Below are positions 11,982-21,359 of a stretch of DNA of 64,000 nucleotides, one piece after another (the stretch's first letter is position 1; each line of letters opens with the position of its first letter). Origin of the DNA: Mycobacterium lepromatosis (lineage in GTDB: Bacteria; Actinomycetota; Actinomycetes; Mycobacteriales; Mycobacteriaceae). A model generated the notes under the pieces. That model saw only the letters and a list, made by a program, of their open reading frames with translations. It was not told the DNA's origin and searched no databases. The translations under genes and the position numbers were made by a program. Location of the stretch: the NCBI RefSeq assembly GCF_000975265.2, contig NZ_CP083405.1:1240001-1304000 (forward strand). Direction: 5' to 3'.

Positions 11982-12007
11982 CAAGTAGTCGGGTTAGGTC
12001 GCCTGAC

Positions 12008-12625
12008 ATGATCAAACTCAGCGTCACTGCCCCCCTGTTGCTCTTGCTTCCATTGGTGGCCATGACTGTCTGCAGTCTGAATCAGCGCCCAAACACCCAG
12101 CAGTGAGCCACACTTGCGGTTAAGAGTGGCTCACTGCTGTCGTCAACGACCAGCCAGCCTTCCGGTGGTGAGAATCGCTTGCAGTGCAACTGGAAAAACG
12201 CTGGACGGTCGACTCGTGGCCATGGCGACCTTCGATTTCACGGATTACGTCACTACCATCATCAAGTAGATTGCGACCGGCGTTATAGCACCGGGCTTGC
12301 GCGGGATACACATCCACGTGATCGGCAAGTGCGAACCCAAGTCGGTCTCCCCAACCGACGACCCGTCCGGCAACATTCTTATCCGCCGCTGAACATTACC
12401 AGGCTCCTGGTCACACCGGGAAACCCCCGAGCGGCGACCTAACATTGCTCGAGATATGTCAAGACGGCTCTGCTCTGCTGGTGACGACAAGTGACGTGTT
12501 CAACAGGGACGAGCTGCTGCAGGTTACAAGAACGCAATCATAGTCTACAGCATAGAATACAGCGATAATGCCATGGAAAGGATCGCATGCGATGTCATTG
12601 GCCCAGCTTCCTGAACTAGTCCGGA
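12008..12625 (+). pseudogene. Cu/Zn superoxide dismutase (sodC-like lipoprotein) relic
   Basis: Starts with a lipoprotein-like signal at 12008 (MIKLSVTAPLLLLLPLVAM, then a Cys). Pieces in shifting frames then match SodC: TFDFTDYVTTIIK, IATGVIAPGLRGIHIHVIGK with the HIH copper ligands, CEPKSVSPTDDPSGN, HYQAPGHTGKPPSGDL, QDGSALLVTTSDVFNRDELL and a final IACDVIGPA. Compare periplasmic SodC ...GFHGLHIHQVGKCEP...GHTG.P.SGDL..L...DGSA.LVTT.D.F...L. Frameshifts near 12240, 12270 and 12390 and several stops kill it. Intact mycobacterial SodC is a surface lipoprotein that removes superoxide. I do not recall a sodC between dgt and dnaG in M. tuberculosis. Confidence 0.8.
12098..12139. repeat. Perfect 14-bp inverted repeat (hairpin) between dgt and dnaG
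   Basis: CAGCAGTGAGCCAC at 12098-12111 pairs perfectly with GTGGCTCACTGCTG at 12126-12139 around a 14-nt loop. It lies about 115 bp after the dgt stop, inside the sodC relic just after its signal sequence. There is no following T-tract, so it is not a classic terminator. It could be a relic insertion footprint or a transcript-end structure. Confidence 0.7.
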
Positions 12626-12674
12626 GCGGTGTTGGCGATGCAGCAAACTGAACCTGGGGTTCTAGACTGAACCT

Positions 12675-14603
12675 ATGGTCGGCCGTATCCCAGATCGCGA
12701 TATCGCCGCTATCCGTGAACGGGTCTGCATCGAGGAAGTCGTCGGCGATTACGTCCAATTGCGGCGCGCCGGAGCCGATTCGCTTAAAGGCCTGTGCCCG
12801 TTCCACAACGAGAAATCACCGTCGTTTCATGTACGCCCAAACCATGGCCACTTCCACTGCTTTGGTTGTGGTGAAGGCGGCGACGTGTATGCGTTCATCC
12901 AGAAGATCGAACACGTCAGCTTTGTTGAGGCGGTTGAAATGTTGGCCGACCGGATTGGCCACACGATCAACTATTCCGGCCCAGCCACCAGTGTGCAGCG
13001 CGACCGCGGTAGTCGTAGCAGGCTCATTGCGGCCAATACGGCCGCAGCAGCGTTCTATGCGGCAGCATTGGAGTCAGACGAGGCGGCACCGGCTCGCCAG
13101 TACCTCATGGAGCGCAATTTTGATGCTAATGCCGCCCGTCATTTCGGCTGTGGATTCGCGCCGTCGGGCTGGGATTCATTGACAAAACATTTGATACGCA
13201 AGGGTTTTGAATTCAAAGAGTTAGAGGCTGCGGGGCTGTCTCGGCAGGGGCGCCGTGGTCCGATGGACCGCTTTCACCGTCGGCTACTGTGGCCGATTCT
13301 CACATTGGCTGGCGAAGTGATCGGGTTTGGTGCCCGTCGGCTGTTTGACGACGACCCGATGGAAGCCAAGTATGTCAACACACCCGACACGTTGCTGTAT
13401 AAGAAGTCGTCGGTGATGTTTGGCATCGACTTGGCTAAGCGCGATATCATCAAGGGGCATCAGGCTGTTGTGGTCGAGGGCTATACCGACGTGATGGCGA
13501 TGCATCTGGCCGGGGTTACCACCGCTGTTGCGTCGTGCGGCACAGCGTTCGGCGATGAGCATCTAGCGATGCTGCGGAGGCTGATAATGGACGACAACTG
13601 GTATCGGGGTGAATTGATCTTTGTCTTCGATGGCGATGCGGCTGGGCAGGCAGCGGCTCTGAAGGCATTCGATGGCGACCAGCAGGTTGCCGGAAAATCG
13701 TTCGTCGCTGTTGCTGCGGATGGCATGGATCCGTGCGACCTCCGGCTCAGCTCTGGAGACCAGGCATTACGAGACCTGGTTGCTTGTCGCAAACCAATGT
13801 TCGAATTCGCTATTCGAAGTTTGATTCCTGACGGAATGGTTCTTGACGACGACCCGCAGGCGAAAGTGGATGCGCTGCACCGATCTGTTCCGTTGGTTGC
13901 TCGGATTAGGGACTATGCGTTGCGCGACGAATACGCGCGACGCCTGGCGGGCTGGACGGGGTGGTCGGACGAAGGGCAAGTGCTTGCTCGAGTGCGCGAA
14001 GAGGCCAACCGACGTAGCGCGCCGAAACGCGCCAGAAGGCGCAGCGTGAGTGTTGAGCAGTCGCCATTCATGCAGTTGCCGAGTGCTCCGTCCGATCAAC
14101 TCCTCGCCCGCCCCGACCCACGTGACCCAACACTGTGGCTGCAGCGTGAGGCGTTGAAATCGGTTTTGCAGTACCCGGCTCTGGCGGGCCCAGTATTCGA
14201 CACGCTGACTGTCGAGAGTTTCACCCATCCCGGCTACGGAGCCGTTCGCGCGGCCATCGACGCGGCGGGTGGGACGTCGGCCGGCATCACCGGAGCACAA
14301 TGGATCGACGTGGTGCGCCAGCAAACCACATCGGCGCTGATCACCGGTTTGATCAACGAGCTAGGCGTGGAGTCGATCCATGTCGACGACGAAAAGCTGC
14401 CGCGTTATATCGGTGGGGTACTGGCTCGCTTGCAGGAAGTGTGGATGGGCCGACAGATCGCCGAGGTGAAATCTAAGTTGCAGCGCATGTCGCCGATTGA
14501 CCAGGGTGACGAGTATCACGAGCTGTTCGGCGACCTGGTCGCCATGGAAGCCTATCGACGCAGCCTGTTGGAGCAGGCCAGCGGCGACGATATGACCGCC
14601 TGA
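12675..14603 (+). CDS. dnaG: DNA primase
   Basis: DnaG primase of 642 aa, which makes RNA primers for Okazaki fragments and interacts with the DnaB helicase. The N-terminal CHC2 zinc finger shows Cys41, His44, Cys62 and Cys65 (CPFHNEKSPSFH ... FHCFGCG). The central TOPRIM/RNA polymerase core holds VEGYTDVMAMH with the conserved Glu, and FVFDGDAAGQAAA with the DxD-type acidic residues. The C-terminal helicase-interaction region follows a variable linker near residue 450-480. Starts at ATG 12675 (MVGRIPDRDI), matching the family. Frame intact. The next gene, 14622-14879, is convergent. Confidence 0.96.
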   Translation: MVGRIPDRDIAAIRERVCIEEVVGDYVQLRRAGADSLKGLCPFHNEKSPSFHVRPNHGHFHCFGCGEGGDVYAFIQKIEHVSFVEAVEMLADRIGHTINYSGPATSVQRDRGSRSRLIAANTAAAAFYAAALESDEAAPARQYLMERNFDANAARHFGCGFAPSGWDSLTKHLIRKGFEFKELEAAGLSRQGRRGPMDRFHRRLLWPILTLAGEVIGFGARRLFDDDPMEAKYVNTPDTLLYKKSSVMFGIDLAKRDIIKGHQAVVVEGYTDVMAMHLAGVTTAVASCGTAFGDEHLAMLRRLIMDDNWYRGELIFVFDGDAAGQAAALKAFDGDQQVAGKSFVAVAADGMDPCDLRLSSGDQALRDLVACRKPMFEFAIRSLIPDGMVLDDDPQAKVDALHRSVPLVARIRDYALRDEYARRLAGWTGWSDEGQVLARVREEANRRSAPKRARRRSVSVEQSPFMQLPSAPSDQLLARPDPRDPTLWLQREALKSVLQYPALAGPVFDTLTVESFTHPGYGAVRAAIDAAGGTSAGITGAQWIDVVRQQTTSALITGLINELGVESIHVDDEKLPRYIGGVLARLQEVWMGRQIAEVKSKLQRMSPIDQGDEYHELFGDLVAMEAYRRSLLEQASGDDMTA

Positions 14604-14621
14604 GGTGTTGTGTTGTTGCCC

Positions 14622-14879
14622 TCAGTTTGCGCCGTTCGCCCGCCACTCGGCAGAACGTTCGATAACAGTGGTCTGGTTATTGATTTCGGCCAGGGTCACA
14701 AACTCTGCGTCAGGTGAGATCCGATTCGCGACCTTGCGACGCCCCCCTGCGATCATCGACTTAGCCATGGGACTACCGGTAAGCGCGCGATATGTGCCTA
14801 CTATCTGCTCGTAGCGGCGGCGGCCAGCTTTCGCACCCAGCACGTAACCTAGTCCAAGCACAATGACATACGGGATCAA
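14622..14879 (-). CDS. Small conserved mycobacterial membrane-anchored protein (Rv2342-like)
   Basis: 85-aa protein of unknown function. The N-terminus IPYVIVLGLGYVLGAKAG forms one hydrophobic segment, followed by a basic RRRYEQIVGTYRALTGSP and a soluble tail, suggesting a single-span inner-membrane protein with a cytoplasmic C-terminus. The TTG at 14879 is preferred because GGAAGG lies just upstream and the resulting size matches Rv2342 of M. tuberculosis. A longer frame to 14948 is open but unconserved in composition. It is convergent with dnaG, as in M. tuberculosis. Role unknown. Confidence 0.75.
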   Translation of the reverse strand: MIPYVIVLGLGYVLGAKAGRRRYEQIVGTYRALTGSPMAKSMIAGGRRKVANRISPDAEFVTLAEINNQTTVIERSAEWRANGAN

Positions 14880-15065
14880 AGCGGTCCTTCCCACGACGGT
14901 GCAGCTGGCTCCATCTTGCCTCACGTACCGGGATGTGTGTGCGCCCAAGCTGGGCCGAGCTGGGACTGCCGGCGGCTAGTGGCCTGGTCCCGTTCTTGGG
15001 TTCGGCTAGGTCAGTACGCTAGAGTCGTCCCGCGATCTACGCCATCGTTCACGTGGGTCGATTGG

Positions 15066-15138
15066 TCCCCTGTAGCTCAATTGGCAGAGCATTCGGCTGT
15101 TAACCGAACGGTTGGAGGTTCGAGCCCTCCCGGGGGAG
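15066..15138 (+). tRNA. tRNA-Asn (anticodon GTT)
   Basis: A complete cloverleaf can be drawn. The acceptor TCCCCTG pairs with CGGGGGA, allowing one T-G pair, with discriminator G. The D-arm is AGCTCAATTGGCAGAGC. The anticodon stem TTCGG/CCGAA encloses loop CTGTTAA with GTT at 15099-15101. The T-arm GGAGGTTCGAGCCCTCC contains the GTTCGAG consensus. CCA is not encoded. The GTT anticodon assigns asparagine. Confidence 0.95.
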
Positions 15139-15189
15139 CTGTGGTTGGCCGCACACTTTGCATGCTGCCGGCGCGGGGCTTATGCGTAA

Positions 15190-16750
15190 ACCGATCAGCC
15201 ACGTGCGTCGCAGATGGCTTGCGCGACATCGGCGTGGATCCTAGTCACTACCCCGTCTTCGACAGCGGCGTCATAGACAGCTGCGGCGATGGCGCACAAG
15301 TTCCGCACATCCGGCAACAGCACATCCCCCAGATTCGTCGAACCAGTCTTGCGAACAATGGCCTCAGGTGTGGCGTGCAGCATTCCCTGGGTTAGCCGCT
15401 TGACACCGGCCACGATGACATCTACGTCCGAGTTCAGGAAACACCAGCGTGTTGTTGGCCTGGCCCATGATGAAGATGGTGTGCTCGTCTTATTCAACAG
15501 AGGCGACCGGGCTGCTGGTAACACCCAGCGCTCTGCCGTTCGACCAGGCTAGAATGTCGGTCGGCATGGCTTCCACATGTGAGATCGGGTTGAACAACAG
15601 GAAGATCATCGGACGCTCGCGGGACACCGTCATCGTCTCGACAACCTTCCGGCTGAACGTACCGAACACCGCTGAGCAAGAGGGTGGGTGATGCGATCTT
15701 GATCGCATCACCCAGTGCGACTCGCTCTCCATGTAGCCACACCGAGCTATCGGCGGCTCTTTGCATCGGGTACCTGGAATCGCGCAGGTCGTCCATGTAG
15801 TTGAATAGCAGACTCTGCTTGTTGATCACCCTAGACCTACAACTACGACGTGGCTTGCTCGACGGTTGCGCCGTTGTTGACTATATGTGTCATTGTGTTG
15901 CGGATCTGGTCGGCAACATCGATCCTGATCGTCCTGGTTCCGAAAACAACGGCCATCTGGTCGTGTATCAGGGTACCGGTGACACGGGATCCGTTGTGCA
16001 CGGTGGCCACGACCACGGCGCCGTGCCCTGCACGTCATTCTTAGAACATGCAATAGTTGTTGCCATAGGTCTGCAGGATATTCTGCGTATTGACTGGCCC
16101 AAAGTCTTCGAAATTCAGGGTTATGTGCGGACACAGCCGGTTCGCGGTTTCGATGTAGCGCTTGATGAATTTCGTCGTCTTCGGTGCCGCGTCTGGCGGT
16201 TGCCGAGATAGAACAGGTGTTGAAGCAGTTGCTTATTAATCAATTCCAGACCTCAAGGGAGACCGCCAGACAACGATGCTAATCTATTCCATCGCTGGCG
16301 GTGTAGGGCGCCGGTTTGCCCACCGCGATTTGGATGCCACCAACATTCCAATCGCCGATATTCCAGGGACAGCTTTCGTGGGGCACCTGCATCTTCGGGC
16401 CGGGTCGGGATAGGTGTTGGCCAACACCTTGCAGTAGAACAGTTCGTGTCGGTAACGCGGCTGCCGAAGCAGCAGGATCCGGCCAAGATAAGTTGCGAAG
16501 CTCTGCAATTGAATCCAGACGCGGTCGGCTTGTTGTTCCAGAGTTAGCATGGTCGGCGGTAGTCGGCCGGTCAGTCCGAGCTGTCGCTGCTCTTCGTGAG
16601 TGAAAACCACCCCAGGGTTGAGAGTTGGTGAGAACATCGTGACCGGACTTCGCGGCGCGCTGATGTCGCTCACCAAAATCCCCATTGGCGCCTTGGTGCG
16701 TGTGATCAACGGTGACGCGGATCGAGATAAACGTCTCTTTACGAGCATTT
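15190..16750 (-). pseudogene. mez: NAD-dependent malic enzyme relic
   Basis: Minus-strand pieces in order match malic enzyme (Rv2332 in M. tuberculosis), which oxidatively decarboxylates malate to pyruvate. Near 16410-16640 come GVVFTHEEQRQLGLTGRLPP, TLEQQADRVWIQLQSF and RHELFYCKVLANTYP. Near 15860-16120 comes NFEDFGPVNTQNILQTYG. At 15700-15800 come MDDLRD and GDAIKIASPTLLL. Then near 15500-15650 come VVETMTVS, PMIFLLFNPISHVEA and DILAWSNGRALGVT. The end reads VDVIVAGVKRLTQGML, ILLPDVRNL-like LLPDVRNLCAI and a final DVAQAI. The middle holding the first NAD-domain part is largely missing. Multiple frameshifts and stops. Confidence 0.9.
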
Positions 16751-16914
16751 AAAACCTACTGTTCGGGTGTCACCGCCCCAAGGTGCCCGGCTCCGTCGCC
16801 GGTTAGTAGGCGTGATCCTTTAGCCGAACAATCCGATCTGGTCGAGTCAAATGTTGACGGTGGGACTGGACTTGTGTTTCTGACGTTTGTTGTGGTGACA
16901 GCCGAGTGGCGGCC

Positions 16915-17885
16915 CGAGCTCGGTATGTGGAGTTCGATTGCGTGGATCAATGGCGCCATGGTTCTAGTCAATCAGCAGGTGGTGTCATAGTAGCGGCGGC
17001 ACTTGCGGACCGCAACGGTCGACTAGCTCATCGTGGCGATCAAAACCGGGTGGTTCGGGTAGGCACCAGCACTTGGGGTGTCTGGAGCGTTTGGGGTGGT
17101 GTTGACGGTTTTGGCGCACGCCGTCGATGATGAAAAGCTTGAGCTGGAGGTGGCGAGAAGCGTTTCAGCTCGGCCCACCGCGGTGAATCTGACGTGGGGC
17201 GTGCAACAGGCGCTGGTCAAGTTGCGCGACGGGCCGCAGGCCATGCTAAATGAGGCCTCTGCGTATTTGAACGCGGCCACCCAGGTGAGACCCGGGTGGC
17301 CGCGACTCATGCGGCGGGCCTTATCCAGCGGTTAAGGCTGGGTCGACCGCTGCACGTCCTGACCTAAGGTAATATCTACACTATTTGCCACGACCGTGTT
17401 CGATACCGTACTATCATGCGCGCCGGCAGATCGCGACTGGCGTGGTCGACTAGACGCCTGCTGATGCAGGGCGGGACTGGTTGGCCGCATGGGAGCTGGC
17501 CGAAGCCGGAATTCCGCACCGGCTGACGATTGATTGAGCTGCGGCGTACGCTATGAGCACCTGGGGAGATGGACGGCGTGATCGTCGGTGCTGATTGCAT
17601 CGCTGTCGATGGTTCGGTCGCCAACAAGATTGGCACCTATGGCGTGGTATTCGTCGCTAACCGGCACGGCATTCCGTTCAGCGTGGTCGCGCCTTGAGTT
17701 TACGCCTGTCCGGCTACCGCCACCAGGTGCGAGATCGTGGTGAAACAGCGGGCCGCAGATGAAATCACTCATGTGGGCGGGGTCGCGACTGCCCCGGACT
17801 GCACCGCTGTCTTCGATGCCACCCCCATCTGAGCTGGTGACTGCAATCGTCACCGAGAATGGTGTAGTGGATAACTACGCTGCAG
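16915..17885 (+). pseudogene. mtnA: Methylthioribose-1-phosphate isomerase relic
   Basis: Plus-strand pieces follow MtnA from end to end: SIAWINGAMVLVNQQV near 16930, IVAIKT then PALGVSGAFGVVLTVLAHA near 17065-17120, ARPTAV with VNLTWGVQQALVKLRDGPQA near 17180-17240, RPLHVL near 17345, [20 protein letters not shown] and [20 protein letters not shown] near 17575-17695, ADEITHVGGVATAPDCTAVF near 17755-17815 and ELVTAIVTENGVV near 17830-17870. MtnA isomerises methylthioribose-1-phosphate in methionine salvage. Stops and frameshifts are scattered throughout. It is followed on the same strand by mtnB, mtnD and mtnC relics, indicating a former operon. Confidence 0.88.
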
Positions 17886-17899
17886 ATCGGCTTCCGGAC

Positions 17900-18511
17900 G
17901 CGTCGTCGCCCACCACCCTGGTTTGGCGACAATCGCTCGCGTCACGTAGGGTCTCTATGCATGGTTGGATGCCAGGCACGACTGGTAAAATTGTGGTGTG
18001 CAGCGGGTACATTGTATTAATCGCTGGTAGCGGATTGTCCAAAGTTGAGTCTACCGCTTACGATATGGTAACAGTGAATATTGCTGATTCCCAGATTGTT
18101 TCGGGGACATGATACTTGTCAGAAGAGGCTATCATCCACACGGGTGTTTTCCGGGCTAGTTATGCCGGTGCCGTGGTGCACAGCCATCTGTCATATGTGA
18201 TGGCACAGTCGATTGACGTCCCAAGTGTACTGCGGTTCAGTGACTATGAGCTGATCAAACGGCTGGGGATCAGACGACCCATTGTCATTCCGGTCTTTGG
18301 CGATCACGCCGACATTTCGTGCATCGACATCGATATTGAGCGTCATCTGTGAGCGGGAATCCGGATGCATCGCCGGTCTTGTTCGCGGCTGGCTACGACA
18401 TCACCCCCTGGGGTGCTCGCTTCGTACAAGCGCGCGATCGCGCCAAGTGTTTGGAGGTGATGTGCGAGCTGGCGACACTGATCGGGCGCCGCGCAACAGG
18501 AGGACAAGTGT
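17900..18511 (+). pseudogene. mtnB: Methylthioribulose-1-phosphate dehydratase (class II aldolase family) relic
   Basis: Pieces match MtnB: MHGWMPGTTGKIVV near 17960 (compare GWLPATSGNLSVR), VLIAGSGLSKVESTAYDMVT and VNIADSQIVSGT, then AIIHTGVFRASYAGAVVHSH near 18130-18190 with the VVHSH zinc-binding signature, VPSVLRFSDYELIKRLG, IPVFGDHADIS...IERHL, and near 18375-18500 VLFAAGYDITPWGA followed by ELATLIGRRATGGQV in another frame. The enzyme dehydrates methylthioribulose-1-phosphate. The relic has at least three frame breaks. Its position directly after mtnA makes the salvage assignment stronger than class II aldolase similarity alone. Confidence 0.82.
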
Positions 18512-19010
18512 GATGACGTTGGTCCAGGTCATATCCGACAGTGACGTTGTCGACGCACGGTTGCTCACCGACTATGCGGAACTCATTGGTGTCGAACTCA
18601 CCAAGTGTGGCGATTATTTTTGATCGCTGGCCCACGATGCCTGCCCTCGAGGCGGTCACCCGATCACTGAGATCCGAGCGCACTATCGCCACCACGTTGC
18701 CGAACTGAATGCCGATAGCCGCTCCCCGCACATCGACGTGGCGTGAATGCAGCCCGACTATAGTGACTCGCGTTGGCTGGACACGACCAAGGTGGCCCGC
18801 TGGAAGTCTCTTGTCTAGTAACTGCACGCCGAGGACGAAATGCGTTTCTTGGTCGCCGGCCGAGACTGCTTCTGGAACCTGAAATCGTGGCGGTGATCTG
18901 CTGTAGGTACCGCCGGGCATCCGGCATAGGTTTAATATGGGCGTTCGTCCTGATTTCGTGGCGATTCGGTTCTTCGAGTAGCCCGGCGGCTGGATCGGCG
19001 ATTTTACCGG
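18512..19010 (+). pseudogene. mtnD: Acireductone dioxygenase relic
   Basis: Begins with MTLVQVISDSD at 18513 and continues as DYAELIGVELTKCG, EIRAHYRHHVAELNADS, HIDVA, MQPDYSDSRWLDTTKVARWK, HAEDEMRFLVAGRDCFW and RPDFVAIRFFE with GWIGDFTGD at the end. This is the acireductone dioxygenase pattern (LLQV..D..., DVARLHPD, HAEDEVRFFV.G.G.F, PDFVAIRFFE). HAEDE includes part of the metal-binding cupin motif. The intact enzyme oxidises acireductone to the 2-oxo acid precursor of methionine. Several stops and frameshifts are present. The end overlaps the mtnC start, as in tightly packed operons. Confidence 0.82.
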
Positions 19011-19685
19011 CGATCATCATCGACACGAGGACACCACCAGCCCGACCAGTTCGGTGCGCGAGGGTCTGTATGAGTATTATCCACTCGCATCTTGCGCGAT
19101 GGCTTGTCGACAACTAAGGCGATCCTGCGGATTCGGTGATTATCTGCAGTCGGCAATTGGCCGGACGATCCAGCGCTAATGCTGCGGAGGAAGTCGAAAT
19201 CTTTTGCATTCGAATGGATTCGATGTGAAGAACGAACTGCTAAAGATCACTCAAGGTCTGATCTGTGTAACTGGCTTCCGCAGTGGTGCCCTGCGCTAAG
19301 AATTCTTCGTCAACGTACCTCAGGTATTGACGGTATGGCACGACATTAGTATCGCTTTGCGCGTGTTTTCACCGGGTTCTTTTCGTAATCAACAGGTCTG
19401 GTCCGCCCACGCATGGAGGAAGCTGGTGTCGTTGATCATTAGCTGGTTCGATCTCACTAACGCGGGAGCTAAACGCGAGACGGCTTCCTACCACAAGATC
19501 GCCGGTGCGATAGAAGTCTCGGACGAGAGGATCCTCTGTCTGTTCGACCATCCCGACGAACTCGATGCCGACGCCACGGCGGGCTAGCTGGTGCTCGGGA
19601 TGGTGCGCACAGGCCAGCCGAATTCCCCACGTCCCCTATGCCGTTGAATTTATTCCTTTGCTGAAATTGATCCCCACCTGTCGAC
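19008..19685 (+). pseudogene. mtnC: Enolase-phosphatase E1 relic
   Basis: Starts near 19011 with IIID, then after a frame slip DTTSPTSSVREGLYEYYPLA (compare DIEGTTSPTSSVREGLYEY), the catalytic-Asp end of the HAD fold. Later pieces include LKITQGLICVTGFRSGALR, EFFVNVPQVLTVWHD, FSPGSFRNQQVWSAHA, ISWFDLTNAGAKRETASYHK, ERILCLFDHPDELDADATAG, VLGMVRTGQ and NSPRPLCR in changing frames. The intact enzyme enolises and dephosphorylates the diketo intermediate of methionine salvage. It ends convergently against the cysE relic. Stops and frame changes make it nonfunctional. Confidence 0.84.
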
Positions 19686-20386
19686 CTAATGTCGAACACG
19701 CTCAGATGGAGAAGTCTTCGCCGTGCCACACCTCGGCTTCGGGGGGCCGGATGACGCGGTAGGTTTCGAACCACCGTCTTCAGCCTCCAGCTTAGCCACC
19801 CTGGTGAGCAGGGATTGCAGACTGACGCCCACGAGGTCGGGCAGCACGGAATTGTCCCCGTTGGCCGGGCTGTCGCGGCTGATGATCTGTCCGGGAACCC
19901 CGACGGCCACAGCGCTTGCTGGGACCTCCTTGACCACGACTGCGTTGGCACCAATCCGGCTGTCCTCGCCGATCTTGATTGCACCGAGGACCTTGGCGCC
20001 GGCGCCGATGGTTACGCAATCCCCCGATGGTCGGGTGACGTTTACCCGTTTCTCGGCCGGTGCTGCCGAGAGTGACGCCATGGAAGATGGTGACGTCATC
20101 GCCCACCTCCGCAGTTTCCCCGATCACCACGCTGGTCGTGTGATCGATGAACAGGCCGGCTCCGAGCACGGCACCGGGGCGGATGTCGACCCCAGTGAGG
20201 ATGCGGGTGAGTTCGGCGAACGCCCGCGCGGCCAGCCTGGCGCGACGGTTCCACAAACAGTGACTGAATCGATGAGCCCAGACGGCGTGCACGCCTGGGT
20301 AGCAGTAGATGACCTCCATAACCGTGGATATGTCGGATCTCGCTGTCTTGTTGCCTGGATATCACGCCGGATTGCCGCAAACATGG
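19686..20386 (-). pseudogene. cysE: Serine O-acetyltransferase relic
   Basis: Minus-strand CysE split by frameshifts: MFAAIRRDIQATRQRDPTYP near 20330-20386, MEVIYCYPGVHAVWAHRFSH and LTRILTGVDIRPGAVLGAGL near 20200-20320, [20 protein letters not shown], then after a frameshift near 20050 [40 protein letters not shown] and PGQIISR. These are the left-handed parallel beta-helix hexapeptide repeats of serine acetyltransferase, which makes O-acetylserine for CysK. At least two frameshifts separate N-terminal, middle and C-terminal parts. It directly follows the cysK1 relic on the same strand, matching cysK1-cysE of M. tuberculosis. Confidence 0.92.
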
Positions 20387-21321
20387 CTAGTTGGCCAAGT
20401 CGGAGAATAGCATCGTGCTTAGATACCGCTCGCCGAAGTCGGGCAGCACGACGACGATCAGTTTTCCTGCATTCTCTGGCCGGCGGGCCACGTGCAGGGC
20501 GGCGCAAACGGCTGCCCCTGCGAGATGCCGACCAGCAGTCCCTCTTACTTAGTCAGTCTGTGGGCCAGGTCGAGCGCTTCTTCGTTACCGACGGTGACGA
20601 TCTCGTCGACCAGGTCCAGGCCCAGCACCGACGGGACGAATCCAGCACTGATGCCCTGGATGGGGTGCGGAACCCTTCTGGCCATCGGACAACACCGGCG
20701 ACGCAGCGGGCTCTACGGCGACGAACTGCGCGGCGGGCCGGGGTTCTTTAATGCTTCGGGCAACACCGGTGATGGTGCCCCCGGTCCCCATTCCAGCAAC
20801 GAAGATATCTGCCTTGCCATCGGTGTCGCGCCACACTTTCTCAGCGGTTGTGGCGGCGTGGATGGCTGGGTTCGCCAGGCTCTCGAATTGCTGTGGTATT
20901 AGGTAATCTTTTGTCGGTCCTGGCTACTTTCTTGGCCTTGCCGATGGCGCACGACATGCCATTGACGCCCGGAGTCAAGATGAGTTCGGCTCCATACGCT
21001 CGTAACAACATTCGTCACTCGATGCTCATCGTCTCGGGCATGGTCAGCACGCAGCGATAGCCACGTGCTGCGCATACTATAGCTAGTGCGATACCTGTTG
21101 TTCCCGCTCGTCGGCTCAAGGATTACGGTGTCCGGCTTGATCAAGCCCGCTTTCTCGGTCGTTTCGACCATGGCCACGCCGCTCTGGTCCTTCACGCTGT
21201 TGGCGGGATTTAAGGATTCCAACTTCGCGACAACGTCAGCCAGTGCACCGTTGGTAACTCGGCGTAGCTGGACCAGTTGCGTATTACCAACTAGTTGTGT
21301 GACGTCCTCGACAATGCTTAT
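20387..21321 (-). pseudogene. cysK1: O-acetylserine sulfhydrylase relic
   Basis: Minus-strand pieces match cysteine synthase CysK1: [20 protein letters not shown] at the start, [20 protein letters not shown] with the PLP-binding Lys in [22 protein letters not shown] then [72 protein letters not shown] and finally [19 protein letters not shown] ending FSDLAN. The codon before SIVED reads ATA where ATG would be expected. Frameshifts occur in the middle and after QKG. The intact enzyme makes cysteine from O-acetylserine and sulfide. It lies between the cysE relic and the intact 21360-22622 gene. Confidence 0.92.
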
Positions 21322-21359
21322 CTACCTTCATCTCCAAGGGTCTTGGCTTCTTCAAATAG

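Noticed and set aside
15685-15714. A 13-bp perfect hairpin with a 4-nt loop in the mez relic
   Set aside because: The arms are largely the ordinary codons of the conserved malic enzyme motif GDAIKIASP, so no separate structure needs to be proposed.
16755-16914. Possible SAM-type riboswitch ahead of the mtnA relic
   Set aside because: Some GC-rich segments could pair, but no conserved core was recognised by eye, and the region is decayed. A covariance-model search would be needed.
19723-20751. A 342-codon plus-strand frame across the cysE/cysK1 relics
   Set aside because: Its length comes from the antisense reading of the cysE relic and no family features are present, while the opposite strand has clear CysE and CysK segments.
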